IMG/VR virus record: IMGVR_UViG_3300034101_003542
Span: 1 to 41,802 of that record
Origin: a virus
Direction: 5' to 3' (one strand)
Length of the DNA: 41,802 nucleotides
Made by a program: the position numbers and the translations under genes. This document shows, in pieces, positions 23,786 through 31,510 of this stretch. The notes under the pieces were generated by a model, which saw nothing but the letters and a program-made list of their open reading frames with translations, ran no database searches and was not told the DNA's origin. The stretch's first letter is position 1. The number at the start of each line of letters is the position of its first letter.

Positions 23786-24214
23786 ATGCCAGTCCCATCC
23801 GCCAACCTTGCAGAAGCCGTCGCCCTGGCCTGCCCGCCAGGAGCAAAGTTCAAGCTCGACCCTGAAACCTACGAAGGCCTGACCATGCTTGACGATACGC
23901 CTAAACCGACGCTGGCCGAGATTGAGGCCGCATGGGAGGCTAGGCCAGCCGATCCGCCACCTCCCCTAACCGTGCCGGGCGCGGCCTTCCTCCAGGCCAT
24001 AGGCAGGACGCTGGAAATCGCTTTGAAGGCCAAAATAAACGAGATTCCGAACCTGGACACTAGGCGGCACATGATGCTGTATCTGGACTATCCATATTTC
24101 GTGTCCAACCATCCGGTGATTGCGCAGATTGCCGCCACCATGGGCAAGACGGATGCAGAAATTTACGCCTACTTTGAGGCTGCCCACGCCATCGCATACC
24201 CATCTGGACAATGA
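23786..24214 (+). CDS. Small protein following the tail fibre (putative fibre accessory)
   Basis: This 142-aa protein contains LDPETYEGLTMLDDTPKPTLAEIEAAWEA. This pattern is often found in short proteins encoded just after tail fibres (XkdW or fibre-accessory type). A largely helical C-terminus follows (FLQAIGRTLEIALKAKINEI and GKTDAEIYAYFEAAHAIA). The start is one base after the fibre stop. A chaperone or fibre-tip role is inferred from position; the sequence motif alone does not prove it. Confidence 0.78.
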   Translation: MPVPSANLAEAVALACPPGAKFKLDPETYEGLTMLDDTPKPTLAEIEAAWEARPADPPPPLTVPGAAFLQAIGRTLEIALKAKINEIPNLDTRRHMMLYLDYPYFVSNHPVIAQIAATMGKTDAEIYAYFEAAHAIAYPSGQ

Positions 24215-24240
24215 AAACGCATGGAGTAGGCCGAAATTCT

Positions 24241-24267
24241 AGGCAAGGAGGCTTTTTCTCCTCGCCT
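24241..24267 (+). terminator. Hairpin between fibre block and lysis block
   Basis: The arms are AGGCAAGGAG (24241-24250) and CTCCTCGCCT (24258-24267). They pair at 9 of 10 positions around the 7-base loop GCTTTTT. No U-run follows the stem, so this is not a classical intrinsic terminator. It could be an attenuator or RNA-processing site that separates lysis-gene expression from the fibre genes. If the holin-like gene starts at 24211 instead of 24313, the hairpin lies inside coding sequence. Confidence 0.5.
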
Positions 24268-24312
24268 TACGGCCCGGAATCGGCTACTTGCAATCAACCC
24301 CATTCAAACGCG

Positions 24313-24690
24313 ATGCACGTTCCAGAACCTATTCAGACCATCATGCACGACATGCCTGCCTATGTTCAGGCCGCCATGGCAACCGGAGCCGCCGCAGTCC
24401 TGGCCTTGGCCGATGTGGCCTGGCAGGCCATGACGGGGCAGGTGCCAAGCCCTCAGGAGGCCGGAGAATGGAGCTTCTACGGGGTGCTGATCGTGGCGGT
24501 GATAGTGCTTTTCACGTCACTGGCGTCGGTGATCTACTGGGTGGCAACCAAGGGCCTTAAAGCCTTCCAAGACCTGACGCAGGCCATGGAGAAGATGAAC
24601 GAGACACTGGACAAGCAGAACGATTACTTTGACGAGATCGCCAAGAACGCGGTTCGTTCCGCCCTGACAACCCCGCCCACAAAGGCATGA
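24313..24690 (+). CDS. Holin-like membrane protein
   Basis: This 125-aa protein has two hydrophobic segments (about residues 13-34, VQAAMATGAAAVLALADVAW, and 46-69, SFYGVLIVAVIVLFTSLASVIYW). A charged amphipathic C-terminal helix follows (FQDLTQAMEKMNETLDKQNDYFDEI). This layout, together with an endolysin three genes downstream, suits a holin that permeabilises the inner membrane at lysis. The start is placed at ATG 24313 behind a CA-rich leader. An in-frame ATG at 24211 overlaps the previous stop as ATGA and would add 34 polar residues; both remain possible. Confidence 0.7.
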   Translation: MHVPEPIQTIMHDMPAYVQAAMATGAAAVLALADVAWQAMTGQVPSPQEAGEWSFYGVLIVAVIVLFTSLASVIYWVATKGLKAFQDLTQAMEKMNETLDKQNDYFDEIAKNAVRSALTTPPTKA

Positions 24691-25116
24691 ATGAAAGAGG
24701 CGTCTTTCATCACCGAGTTTCAGGCCCTTGACGTGGCCGAGGGCCAGCAGACCAACCTGCTGAAGCTGATCGCCCCGTTTTCCGTCTATTCCGCCGTCCT
24801 CGACGCCATTATCACGGCCCCCGAGGGCTTTACCTTCGACGGCGAAAGCATTCCGGCCTGGCTCCACGGCCTTGTTCCGCCATTCGGCCAGTCCAAGCGC
24901 GGGGCCTGCATCCACGACTACCTTTACCGGCACCACGGCTACCGGACGCCCGGCGGAGACTTCCATCCCGTCACCCGCGCCCAAGCCGACGCCGTTTACA
25001 AAGAGCTTGTCCAGGCCAAGGGACTGCCCGGCTGGCGGGCCAACATCCGCTGGGGCGTGCTCCGGCTGGTAGGCTGGGCGGCCTGGCGGGCCAGCTACAA
25101 GGAGGCCCGGCTATGA
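24691..25116 (+). CDS. DUF1353 family protein
   Basis: This 141-aa protein matches the DUF1353 pattern: PEGFTFDGESIPAWLHGLVPPFG, then GACIHDYLYRHH, then ADAVYKELVQAKGLPGWRANIRWGVLRLVGWAAW. The family is common next to phage holin and endolysin genes. Its biochemical role is not firmly established; a function at the cell envelope in lysis or superinfection has been proposed by context. The ATG follows the preceding TGA directly, and the stop overlaps the next small gene as ATGA. Confidence 0.85.
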   Translation: MKEASFITEFQALDVAEGQQTNLLKLIAPFSVYSAVLDAIITAPEGFTFDGESIPAWLHGLVPPFGQSKRGACIHDYLYRHHGYRTPGGDFHPVTRAQADAVYKELVQAKGLPGWRANIRWGVLRLVGWAAWRASYKEARL

Positions 25117-25229
25117 TCCTGGCGGCGGCAGCTTTGGGCGGCCTGGGATGGCTGCTTGGCACGGCGGCCTGCGTGTGCGTCGTGGTCGGCGTGTTCCTGC
25201 TGGTTGACAAGGGCCTGGGCGGGCGGTAG
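25113..25229 (+). CDS. 38-aa membrane peptide of the lysis block
   Basis: The protein is MILAAAALGGLGWLLGTAACVCVVVGVFLLVDKGLGGR in character: one long hydrophobic helix ending in a basic tail. It overlaps the DUF1353 stop as ATGA and precedes the endolysin by 9 bases. Small hydrophobic peptides in this position may be antiholins or spanin components. The AAC motif near residue 20 could be a lipobox, but no mature domain would follow, so a lipoprotein is unlikely. Confidence 0.62.
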   Translation: MILAAAALGGLGWLLGTAACVCVVVGVFLLVDKGLGGR

Positions 25230-25238
25230 AATGCCGCC

Positions 25239-26033
25239 ATGCCCAAGACACCCGACAAACCCACCCTTCGCCGAGGAGACAAAGGCGAACAAGTCATGGC
25301 GTTGCAGTTCGCCCTTTCCTGGCAAAACCTGCTTGGCATCGCCAACGGCGAGTTTGGTTACAGGACCGAGGCCGCCGTTAAAGCCTTCCAGGCCAACAAG
25401 GGCCTCAAGCCAGACGGCATCGTAGGCCCGGCCACCTGGGCAGCCCTCGACGCCTTCACGGCCACGCCGGCCCCGGCCAAGCCTGCCGAGCCGCCCGCCA
25501 TGGGGCTCACGTTCGCGGATTGGTTCGTGAAGATTGCCAGCCGCGACCTGGGCAAGGTGGAGAAGCCCAAGAACAACATGGGCGAGTGGATCAAGAAGTT
25601 TTGGCCCTCCACGTCCTACCCTGACGGCTACGAGAACCGGGAGCCTTACTGTGCCGCCGCCATGTCGTATTGGCTGGACACCACTGGCGACGAGCTTGCT
25701 AAGGCCGGGATGCTGGAGGCCATGACGGGCATGACCGCCGCGCAGTTCGAGAAATGGCGCTGCCAGTCCGCCGCCGCCTTTGGCTGGCTGCCCTGGGCCA
25801 AGAAGGCCAAGGGCGTGACCATGCTGCCGGACACCGCCGAGCCCAGGAAAGGGGATGTGGTTGTGTTCGATTTCTCGCACATCGGCCTTGTGACCGGCGT
25901 TCCCAGGAAAGGCCGAATCGCCACCATCGAGGCCAACACCGGGCCGAGCGGCGAGCGTGACGGCGACGGCTGCTGGCCCAAAGACCGCCCGCAGGAAGTG
26001 GCCCGTGCCTTCATTCGTTACAGCTTCAAATGA
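25239..26033 (+). CDS. Endolysin: peptidoglycan-binding domain plus CHAP-type catalytic domain
   Basis: This 264-aa lysin would cut peptidoglycan at the end of infection. Residues 10-68 form a PG_binding_1 domain (LRRGDKGEQVMALQFAL, then TEAAVKAFQANKGLKPDGIVGPATWAAL). After a PAPAKPAEP linker, residues about 90-262 resemble a CHAP amidase/endopeptidase. Candidate Cys-His-Asn catalytic residues are C138 (PYCAAAMSYW), H214 (DFSHIGLV) and N233 (IEANTGPS). No signal peptide is seen, so export through a holin pore is expected. It lies directly after the holin-like, DUF1353 and 38-aa genes. Cleavage specificity cannot be read from sequence. Confidence 0.9.
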   Translation: MPKTPDKPTLRRGDKGEQVMALQFALSWQNLLGIANGEFGYRTEAAVKAFQANKGLKPDGIVGPATWAALDAFTATPAPAKPAEPPAMGLTFADWFVKIASRDLGKVEKPKNNMGEWIKKFWPSTSYPDGYENREPYCAAAMSYWLDTTGDELAKAGMLEAMTGMTAAQFEKWRCQSAAAFGWLPWAKKAKGVTMLPDTAEPRKGDVVVFDFSHIGLVTGVPRKGRIATIEANTGPSGERDGDGCWPKDRPQEVARAFIRYSFK

Positions 26034-26281
26034 CCGAGGCCACCGTTGCCCGCGTTCTCTATGAGCAAGTCGCTACCGCCGCCAAAGGCAACGACCACCA
26101 CCGAGTCACAACGGTGCTCACCAGAGCCATGTGGCAGGTGTTCCTGCGAGCCTACGGCCTGCCCGAGAACGCCGAGCCCATCCAGTCACCGAACTGCCAT
26201 AAGGCGCGGAGCGTGGCGGGTTCTCTCACTTTTGTCTTGGATGTCCCGGGCATGTGGGCGGTGTCACGTCTGACTTTATGA
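26030..26281 (+). CDS. Hypothetical small protein between endolysin and methyltransferase
   Basis: This 83-aa protein has ATVARVLYEQVATAAKGNDHHRVTTVLTRAMWQVFLRAYGLP, a helical half, followed by a short beta-like tail (AGSLTFVLDVPGMWAVSRLTL). It overlaps the endolysin stop as ATGA, and its own stop overlaps the methyltransferase ATG as ATGA. No family is recognised. Base composition falls abruptly at its 3' end, so a recombination junction next to it is likely, but the tail looks intact rather than truncated. Confidence 0.72.
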   Translation: MTEATVARVLYEQVATAAKGNDHHRVTTVLTRAMWQVFLRAYGLPENAEPIQSPNCHKARSVAGSLTFVLDVPGMWAVSRLTL

Positions 26282-27513
26282 AAGAGGTATTCCATAAACT
26301 AGCGCCAAATAATAAAACTCCGCAGCCGGAGCAATACGACCTTGCTTGGCGTTTGTTGGGGGACGAAAAAGCTAGCCCTATTGACAGAGCTAATGCAAAA
26401 TGCTGGCTTACCTATCGGGCGGTGGATGGGGACATTACCATTAACGATTGGTATAGGTGCGTTGATTCGGCGGAATTACCCGAAATACCAAAAGGGCCAT
26501 TTTTTTACAGGTGGGAATCGAGCCAAAAAACAGCCGAGGTTTATTTGCACCTGCTACAAGGCGAAATTGAACATTACTCCATAGCAAAAGCCGAACTGTT
26601 GCAAGATTTCAAAAACAAACCAGTTCTTGAAAACTGGCACCAGTCCGCGCTTAATTTACTGAGGGTCAAATGTTTGGATATTTACGAAAAATATCTTTGC
26701 GACGAAGAAGCCAAAGATTCGGCAATAGCAGCCATTGAAGAATGGTGGGGATTGTGGACAGGCAGCGCTAAAAAAAACCGCGTATTGACCTATTCGGAAA
26801 TGAACGACGGCTATCAAGCCGTCAAAGTTCTTGCACACATACTGCAAAAATACGGAGTTACAAAAATTAAAAAAAATGCCAACGAAAGCCCTTACACTCT
26901 ATTGAGGCCAGATAGCAATTTACCGTTTTGCCGCAGCATGTATTGGCTGGGCTGGTTTAATCGCAGTAAAGCCATTTGGGTTCCTCCGGCCAGAAAAGAG
27001 GGAAGCAAGGTCCAGCAATACAGGATCATTCACGCAAGCAAGGAATACGGCAAGGGCGGTGATTTTAAGAAATGGCTGCCGTTCATTCAATCCGAAATTG
27101 ACGCCGCAAATGTGCGGTCCGTAATAGATTATGGGTGCGGCCAGTCTAGCGACATTGTGACCGTTTTTCCAGAGGCAAAACATTCGTTTTACGATCCCGC
27201 TATCCAAGGCAAGGACACAGTGCCTGAAGGCCGTTTCGACGCCGGATACTGCACTGAAATGCTTGAGCATATCCCAGAAGAGGAGGTGGACGCCGTTTTG
27301 CAGCAAATGCGTGCGCTTTCTGGAGTTTGGTTTATGACCATCCATACAGGCAAAGCCAATCAAATCCTTCCAAACGGCGAAAACGCCCATTGCACGGTTC
27401 GACCGCCTGAATGGTGGACGGCCAAAGTATTAGAAGTTTTTGGTCCTGGAGTAATCACAACTCAAAATCACGGACAGCCAAGTTTTGCCCTTATTTACAA
27501 AGCCTCCACATGA
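26278..27513 (+). CDS. SAM-dependent methyltransferase (class I) with long N-terminal extension
   Basis: This 411-aa protein has a C-terminal Rossmann methyltransferase domain (about 275-411). The SAM-binding motif I is SVIDYGCGQSSD (D284, G286, G288). An acidic strand follows (SFYDPAI), then GRFDAGYCTEMLEHIPEEEV, then NGENAHCTVRPPEWWTAKV. The last block is familiar from small phage methyltransferases of unknown substrate. The N-terminal about 270 residues are helical and unrecognised. Codon use is clearly more AT-rich than in the flanking genes, which suggests recent acquisition. The start is ATG 26278, overlapping the previous stop; a GTG at 26254 in frame is a weaker alternative. The following glycosyltransferase starts as ATGA, so the pair may modify the same glycan or surface molecule. 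Confidence 0.83.
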   Translation: MKEVFHKLAPNNKTPQPEQYDLAWRLLGDEKASPIDRANAKCWLTYRAVDGDITINDWYRCVDSAELPEIPKGPFFYRWESSQKTAEVYLHLLQGEIEHYSIAKAELLQDFKNKPVLENWHQSALNLLRVKCLDIYEKYLCDEEAKDSAIAAIEEWWGLWTGSAKKNRVLTYSEMNDGYQAVKVLAHILQKYGVTKIKKNANESPYTLLRPDSNLPFCRSMYWLGWFNRSKAIWVPPARKEGSKVQQYRIIHASKEYGKGGDFKKWLPFIQSEIDAANVRSVIDYGCGQSSDIVTVFPEAKHSFYDPAIQGKDTVPEGRFDAGYCTEMLEHIPEEEVDAVLQQMRALSGVWFMTIHTGKANQILPNGENAHCTVRPPEWWTAKVLEVFGPGVITTQNHGQPSFALIYKAST

Positions 27514-28181
27514 GCGAGATTTCAGACATTCTTGGCGTCACCATCGCCAGTCCCGGCTATTTTGACATGGCCTACGAGGCCGCCGCCCGTTTTCGCAAAT
27601 ACACGGAACTGGACGCCATGGTAATCACCACCGACCGACAGGAAAGCTACGACATGAAGTATGTCCTGCCCCTCCTGGGGACGCGCACGCTGGTGTTCTT
27701 TGACGCCGACCTGTGGTTTATTCGCCAGGTCAGCCTTGCCCGGTTCGCCAACCTAAACGGAATCGCCGCCGTCCAGGACGTGACCCGGCACAGCATCCAC
27801 GGCACTTTCTGCCTGCAAGATGCCCTAGCCCTCGACATGCCACCGGATCGCTACGTCAACACGGGCTTCATGGTCATCAACCCCCGCGTGCCCGCCGTGG
27901 GCGAGGCATTCAGGCTGGCTTCCGCCCTCATGGCCCAGCGCCGGGCCGGAGAGATCAACATTCTCGACAAGACCGAGCAAAGCCTGCTCAATGCGGCCTT
28001 TTACCGCTCCGGCGTGGACATGCACTTTTTGCCGGATGAGTGGAACTTCTGGCCGATGGCCTGGAAGCACAAGTTCTACGACCGCCTGCCGCTGGAGCCC
28101 TACTGCATCCACGCCGCCGGAGTGCCCCTGGCTGACAAGGCCGCCTTCCTGGCCCGGCACGCCGCCGTCTTTGAGGCCTGA
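27510..28181 (+). CDS. Glycosyltransferase, GT-A fold (GT8-like)
   Basis: This 223-aa protein has a nucleotide-sugar-binding layout. It shows a YEAAARFRKYTELDAMVITTD region, a DxD metal-binding motif in TLVFFDADLWF (D65, D67), and the strand RYVNTGFMVINP (N117-N124). A C-terminal FLPDEWNFW...CIHAAG block carries a likely metal-binding His, as in family 8 transferases. It would transfer a sugar to a host glycan, a virion protein or another acceptor, in the cytoplasm. The start at 27510 overlaps the methyltransferase stop (ATGA). Unlike the methyltransferase, its codon use is GC-rich and matches the rest of the genome, so the two genes may have different histories. Confidence 0.82.
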   Translation: MSEISDILGVTIASPGYFDMAYEAAARFRKYTELDAMVITTDRQESYDMKYVLPLLGTRTLVFFDADLWFIRQVSLARFANLNGIAAVQDVTRHSIHGTFCLQDALALDMPPDRYVNTGFMVINPRVPAVGEAFRLASALMAQRRAGEINILDKTEQSLLNAAFYRSGVDMHFLPDEWNFWPMAWKHKFYDRLPLEPYCIHAAGVPLADKAAFLARHAAVFEA

Positions 28182-28195
28182 TTGGCCGCCCCAAA

Positions 28196-28212
28196 ACTTT
28201 GTCTTGCAAAGT
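28196..28212 (+). other. Short inverted repeat ahead of the scaffold gene
   Basis: ACTTTG (28196-28201) and CAAAGT (28207-28212) form a 6-bp perfect stem with a 5-base loop. It sits in the AT-richer 60-base gap between the glycosyltransferase and the scaffold start. It could be a weak attenuator or processing site. The stem is short, so chance is possible. Confidence 0.3.
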
Positions 28213-28241
28213 CGTCAATAACTACACACAATACAGCCATC

Positions 28242-29198
28242 ATGTCCGACACCCCGACACCCACCCTTGAACAGATGCTTTACGGCAATCTGGAGAAAGA
28301 CCCTGCCGCCCTGGCCGCCGACTTCACCGCCGCCGCCGGCGTGGCCCAGCCGCCCGCCGCAAACGCCAAGCTCCTGCCTGACCCGGACGACTCCGCCGGA
28401 CATGATCCCGCCGACCCTGTGGCCGCCGCCGAGGCAGCCGAGGCCGCCAAAGACGCGGGCCAGTATCCGCTGGAGCCTGACGCCGCCGTGACCTCTCCCG
28501 AGGTGGCCGCGCCTGCCGCCGAACCTGCCCAGCCCGAGGCCAGCCCGGCCACGGCTGCCGCTCCTGCGCCCGCCGCCGAGCCGCAGGACTTGGCCCCGGT
28601 GTTCTCGCAGGCCCTCCAGGACTACAACGCCGCCGCCACCGCCGCCCAGGAAGCCGCCCAGCGCCTCGCCGACCTCCAAAGCAACGCCGAGGGCATTGTT
28701 GAGTTCACCCCCGAGATGGCCGCCGCCCTGGAAGACAAGATGAAGGCCGAGGCCAACGCTGAACGCGCTTTTGAGGAGATCGGCGACGACGCCTTGGCCC
28801 TCGCCATCCAGCAGTTTCCAGAACTGGCCGACGACAACAGCCCGGCCACCATCGCCGTCAAGACCGCCCTGGAGGCCAGCCCCGACCTTGCCGTTCGCTC
28901 GCCCACCGCCGTTGCCGAGCTTGGCGTGAAGATCGCCCAGCAGCTCCGCGCCCAGGCCAAGCAGGCCGCCCCGCCCGCCGCCCAGCCCAAGCCCGCCCCC
29001 GGCCCCGTGCCTGCCAAGGCCGCCGCCCCCGCCAGCGCCATGACTTCCCATGCCCAGGCCCAGCGCCCCGCGCCCGGCCAGCCCGCCACGCCCGACATCG
29101 TGACACAAGTCGCACAAGCTGCCCAGGCCGGAAGCCTGAAAAGCCTGTTCGGCTCCGTTCTCGGTGCCGGCGCTCCTGTCGGTATTCGCATGTCCTGA
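28242..29198 (+). CDS. Putative capsid scaffolding protein
   Basis: This 318-aa acidic protein is extremely rich in Ala, Pro and Glu. It starts MSDTPTPTLEQMLYGNLEKD and has long disordered Pro/Ala segments (about 30-115 and 250-290). A central coiled-coil-like region includes FSQALQDYNAAATAAQEAAQRLADLQ, and a short C-terminal helix (ATPDIVTQVAQAAQAGSLKSLFG) may bind the capsid. Position just before the major capsid gene and composition are those of scaffolds that guide prohead assembly and are then removed. No protease gene is evident nearby. The start is ATG 28242; TTG 28182 in frame would add 20 unlikely residues. Confidence 0.75.
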   Translation: MSDTPTPTLEQMLYGNLEKDPAALAADFTAAAGVAQPPAANAKLLPDPDDSAGHDPADPVAAAEAAEAAKDAGQYPLEPDAAVTSPEVAAPAAEPAQPEASPATAAAPAPAAEPQDLAPVFSQALQDYNAAATAAQEAAQRLADLQSNAEGIVEFTPEMAAALEDKMKAEANAERAFEEIGDDALALAIQQFPELADDNSPATIAVKTALEASPDLAVRSPTAVAELGVKIAQQLRAQAKQAAPPAAQPKPAPGPVPAKAAAPASAMTSHAQAQRPAPGQPATPDIVTQVAQAAQAGSLKSLFGSVLGAGAPVGIRMS

Positions 29199-29231
29199 TA
29201 GCTGCCTGGCCTAGAGCCACGGCAGACTCCC

Positions 29232-29313
29232 GTGTGGAGTGACAACCTGACAACAGACAAACAGGGCCGAGCAAGCCCTGCGGTTAGTTCTGTTTTCACA
29301 TTTCACTCCACAC
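29232..29313 (+). promoter_or_regulatory. Long-range inverted repeat framing the capsid gene leader
   Basis: GTGTGGAGTGA (29232-29242) and TCACTCCACAC (29303-29313) are perfect 11-bp complements. The downstream arm ends 4 bases before the capsid ATG at 29318. Inside the loop is a second stem, CAGGGC (29262-29267) with GCCCTG (29275-29280). A competing stem, CACGG (29218-29222) with CCGTG (29230-29234), uses part of the upstream arm. Mutually exclusive stems directly before the most highly expressed gene suggest RNA-level control of capsid synthesis. Confidence 0.62.
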
Positions 29314-29317
29314 ACCA

Positions 29318-30853
29318 ATGGCTACCTACACCGCAATCGACGCCCAAACGGTCGCTCAGATCGTTGCGCAGTCCCCCACCTATGCCCGTCAGATCATCTG
29401 GGTTTCCTCGATCCAGATGGACGAAGAACGCTACAACCCGTTCTCCGAACTGATGGGAGGCCTTGGCTCCGCCAAGCCCATCAAGGAAGTTCTCGACACC
29501 TCCAAGGTGCGAGGCAACACCATCGTTTTCACCCAGGAAGCCGGACTCGGCGGCAAGGGCGTGGAAGGCAACACCTCGCTGATCGGCGCTGAAGAAGCCC
29601 GCAAATACAGCCAGTTCACGCTGACCATCGGCCTCCACCGTCATGCCGTTGCCGAAACCGTCACCACCAAAGACCTGACGTTCATCGGCACGACCTTCGA
29701 CCAGAGCGCCCGCCGTGGCCTCAACGAATGGGTCCAGCGCCTCAAGTGCGACTGCATCGAGGCCACCATGCTCGGCAGCCTGGAAACCTACAACACCCTG
29801 TATGCGGGCAACAAGGCCAACATCAACGCCCTGACATCCACGGATGTCGTCACCAAGGCGACCATCTCGCAGGCCAAAATCATGGCGAACGGGATCAAGA
29901 TGAAGCAGATCGAGGTTGCCCGGGCGAAGGGCGGTCAGCGCATCCTGAAGTATTTCTTCCAGGGTAACGACTACCTGTTCCAGGGCCTCCGCGAAAACTC
30001 CACCTGGGAAAGCCTCCTGGCGACCGCTGGCGATCGTGGCGACACGAACTACCTCTTCTCCGGCTTCCTGCCCGAGTATGACGGCGTTCTGCTCAACAAC
30101 TGGGCTGTCTCCAACACCGCCGCCGACGCCGCTCAGGGTGCGTTCTGCGCCCCCCGTGCCTACCTCGGCGAGGAATACGCGGCCAAGGCCACGACCACCA
30201 CGCTTGTGGCGATCAAGGGCGGCGGCTTCAACGGCAGCTCCACGCTGACCACCAACGCCATCGCCAAGACCCGGAACGACTACTTCCGCTACTTCCCCGG
30301 CGCTGGCTTCACCGCCTTCGAACAGACGTTCATCTCGTCCACCTCCTCGGCCCGTTATCTCATGGTCATCCACGGCAGCGGCTCCGACATCGGCAAGTTC
30401 AGCTTCTTCAAATACACGACCTGCGACGGTTACACCGTTTCGGCGACTGGCATGGAGCGCCTGGGCTCTACCTCCTCCGGCGGCTACGTCACCACCCTGA
30501 CGGGCTCCACGATCACCTGGGGCACCGCTCCCTGGACCTCGGCTTACCTCTCTGAGGCTGCCATCCCGGTCGGCTCGCTCATCATCCCCTGCAACAGCAA
30601 GGGCCAGCCCTACGTCTGCGGCTACTTCATGGGCAACGACGCCGTTTATTGCGGCTACGGCTCCGTGAACGGCAAGCCCAGCACGGCCATGGGCCAGCGC
30701 GTCACGGAACAGCAGGACTACACCAACCGCTTCGGTATCGGCGTCCAGATGGTCTGGGGTGCCACCGCCTACAAGAACGCCGCCCTCGTCAAGAACGGCT
30801 ACCTTGTGGTTTATGGTGCCTGGAACGCCCCCGGTATGCCGGAGGTCAGCTAA
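29318..30853 (+). CDS. Major capsid protein, N4-gp56 type
   Basis: This 511-aa protein would build the icosahedral head shell (HK97 fold). It resembles the N4-gp56 family. The N-terminal region is MATYTAIDAQTVAQIVAQSP, followed by NPFSELMGGLG. A VRGNTIVFTQEAGLGGKGVEGN strand-loop region comes next, then the characteristic LTIGLHRHAVAETVTTKDL (102-120). The region NEWVQRLKCDCIEATMLG corresponds to the spine helix, and beta-rich P-domain segments follow. It has no obvious cleavable N-terminal delta domain, in keeping with a separate scaffold gene upstream. Codon use is strongly biased toward C-ending codons, more than in its neighbours, as expected for a very highly expressed gene. No SD is visible before the ATG. 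Confidence 0.9.
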   Translation: MATYTAIDAQTVAQIVAQSPTYARQIIWVSSIQMDEERYNPFSELMGGLGSAKPIKEVLDTSKVRGNTIVFTQEAGLGGKGVEGNTSLIGAEEARKYSQFTLTIGLHRHAVAETVTTKDLTFIGTTFDQSARRGLNEWVQRLKCDCIEATMLGSLETYNTLYAGNKANINALTSTDVVTKATISQAKIMANGIKMKQIEVARAKGGQRILKYFFQGNDYLFQGLRENSTWESLLATAGDRGDTNYLFSGFLPEYDGVLLNNWAVSNTAADAAQGAFCAPRAYLGEEYAAKATTTTLVAIKGGGFNGSSTLTTNAIAKTRNDYFRYFPGAGFTAFEQTFISSTSSARYLMVIHGSGSDIGKFSFFKYTTCDGYTVSATGMERLGSTSSGGYVTTLTGSTITWGTAPWTSAYLSEAAIPVGSLIIPCNSKGQPYVCGYFMGNDAVYCGYGSVNGKPSTAMGQRVTEQQDYTNRFGIGVQMVWGATAYKNAALVKNGYLVVYGAWNAPGMPEVS

Positions 30854-30866
30854 GGTCACGCCTGAC

Positions 30867-30895
30867 GGCCGCCCGGCCTAACCCGCCGGGCGGCC
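30867..30895 (+). terminator. Strong GC-rich hairpin after the capsid gene
   Basis: GGCCGCCCGGC (30867-30877) pairs perfectly with GCCGGGCGGCC (30885-30895) around a 7-base loop, 14 bases after the capsid stop. No U-run follows, so it may act as an mRNA 3'-end stabiliser or a partial terminator, keeping capsid mRNA abundant relative to downstream genes. Confidence 0.68.
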
Positions 30896-30938
30896 TGAAG
30901 GCACAACACCCACACGCAACCCTCCATATACCACTTCA

Positions 30939-31481
30939 ATGCTTTCCATCACACCCATCCCGACCAACCCGGCCGATCTTCCGGCCCTGCTTGGTTCCAG
31001 TCTCACGACTTCGCATCGCGTTCTCGTCTATGACAGCCGGAAGCCTTCGGGCGACCCGAACATCATGGCCGACATGACGCTGGCGGAGTTTTTCAGCGGC
31101 GTGAATTCCCTCGTCAACGCAGGCACCATTTCCGGGCCTCGTTCCGACGTTGTGGAAGCCGTCACAGCCACCGTCGGAGGCGCTTCCATCGCGGCGGCGT
31201 CCAGTCACGTCACCGTCACCAGCTCGGACGCCAACCACATCGTCATTCTGCCGGCCCCGGTTGTGGGCAAGCAGATCGTGATTGACGTTGGCGCAACCGG
31301 ATTTGAGCTTCGCAGCTCCACGCCCGCCAGCATCGCCATCAACGGCGGTAGCGGTGCAAATGCCGAGTCCGCCATTGCGGCCAACTCCACATGCTACCTC
31401 ACATGCGTCTCCGCGACTGCATGGAAAGGATGGTTCATGGATGCAGACGGCGACCTCGCCAAGATCGAGGCGGCGGCCTAA
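30939..31481 (+). CDS. Beta-rich head-associated protein (decoration or head fibre candidate)
   Basis: This 180-aa protein has an N-terminal NPADLPALLGSSLTTSHRVLVYDS region and a helical MTLAEFFSGVNSLV segment. The C-terminal beta domain (about 80-175) has HVTVTSSDANHIVILPAPVVGKQIVIDVGATGFELRSS and ends in CYLTCVSATAWKGWF. Position directly after the capsid and the beta-prism look suggest a surface head protein. It is flanked on both sides by strong hairpins (30867-30895 and 31511-31542), so it may be expressed as a separate unit. Family membership is not certain. Confidence 0.78.
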   Translation: MLSITPIPTNPADLPALLGSSLTTSHRVLVYDSRKPSGDPNIMADMTLAEFFSGVNSLVNAGTISGPRSDVVEAVTATVGGASIAAASSHVTVTSSDANHIVILPAPVVGKQIVIDVGATGFELRSSTPASIAINGGSGANAESAIAANSTCYLTCVSATAWKGWFMDADGDLAKIEAAA

Positions 31482-31510
31482 CCAGCCCAGCCCCGGCCAA
31501 ACAATCAGCC

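Noticed and set aside
27390-27420. T-arm-like GGTTCGACC in the methyltransferase gene
   Set aside because: No acceptor, D or anticodon arms can be paired around it.
29303-30859. 518-aa open frame antisense to the capsid gene
   Set aside because: It mirrors the capsid gene, whose strong C-ending codon bias removes antisense stops. Its protein is low-complexity and has no start context.
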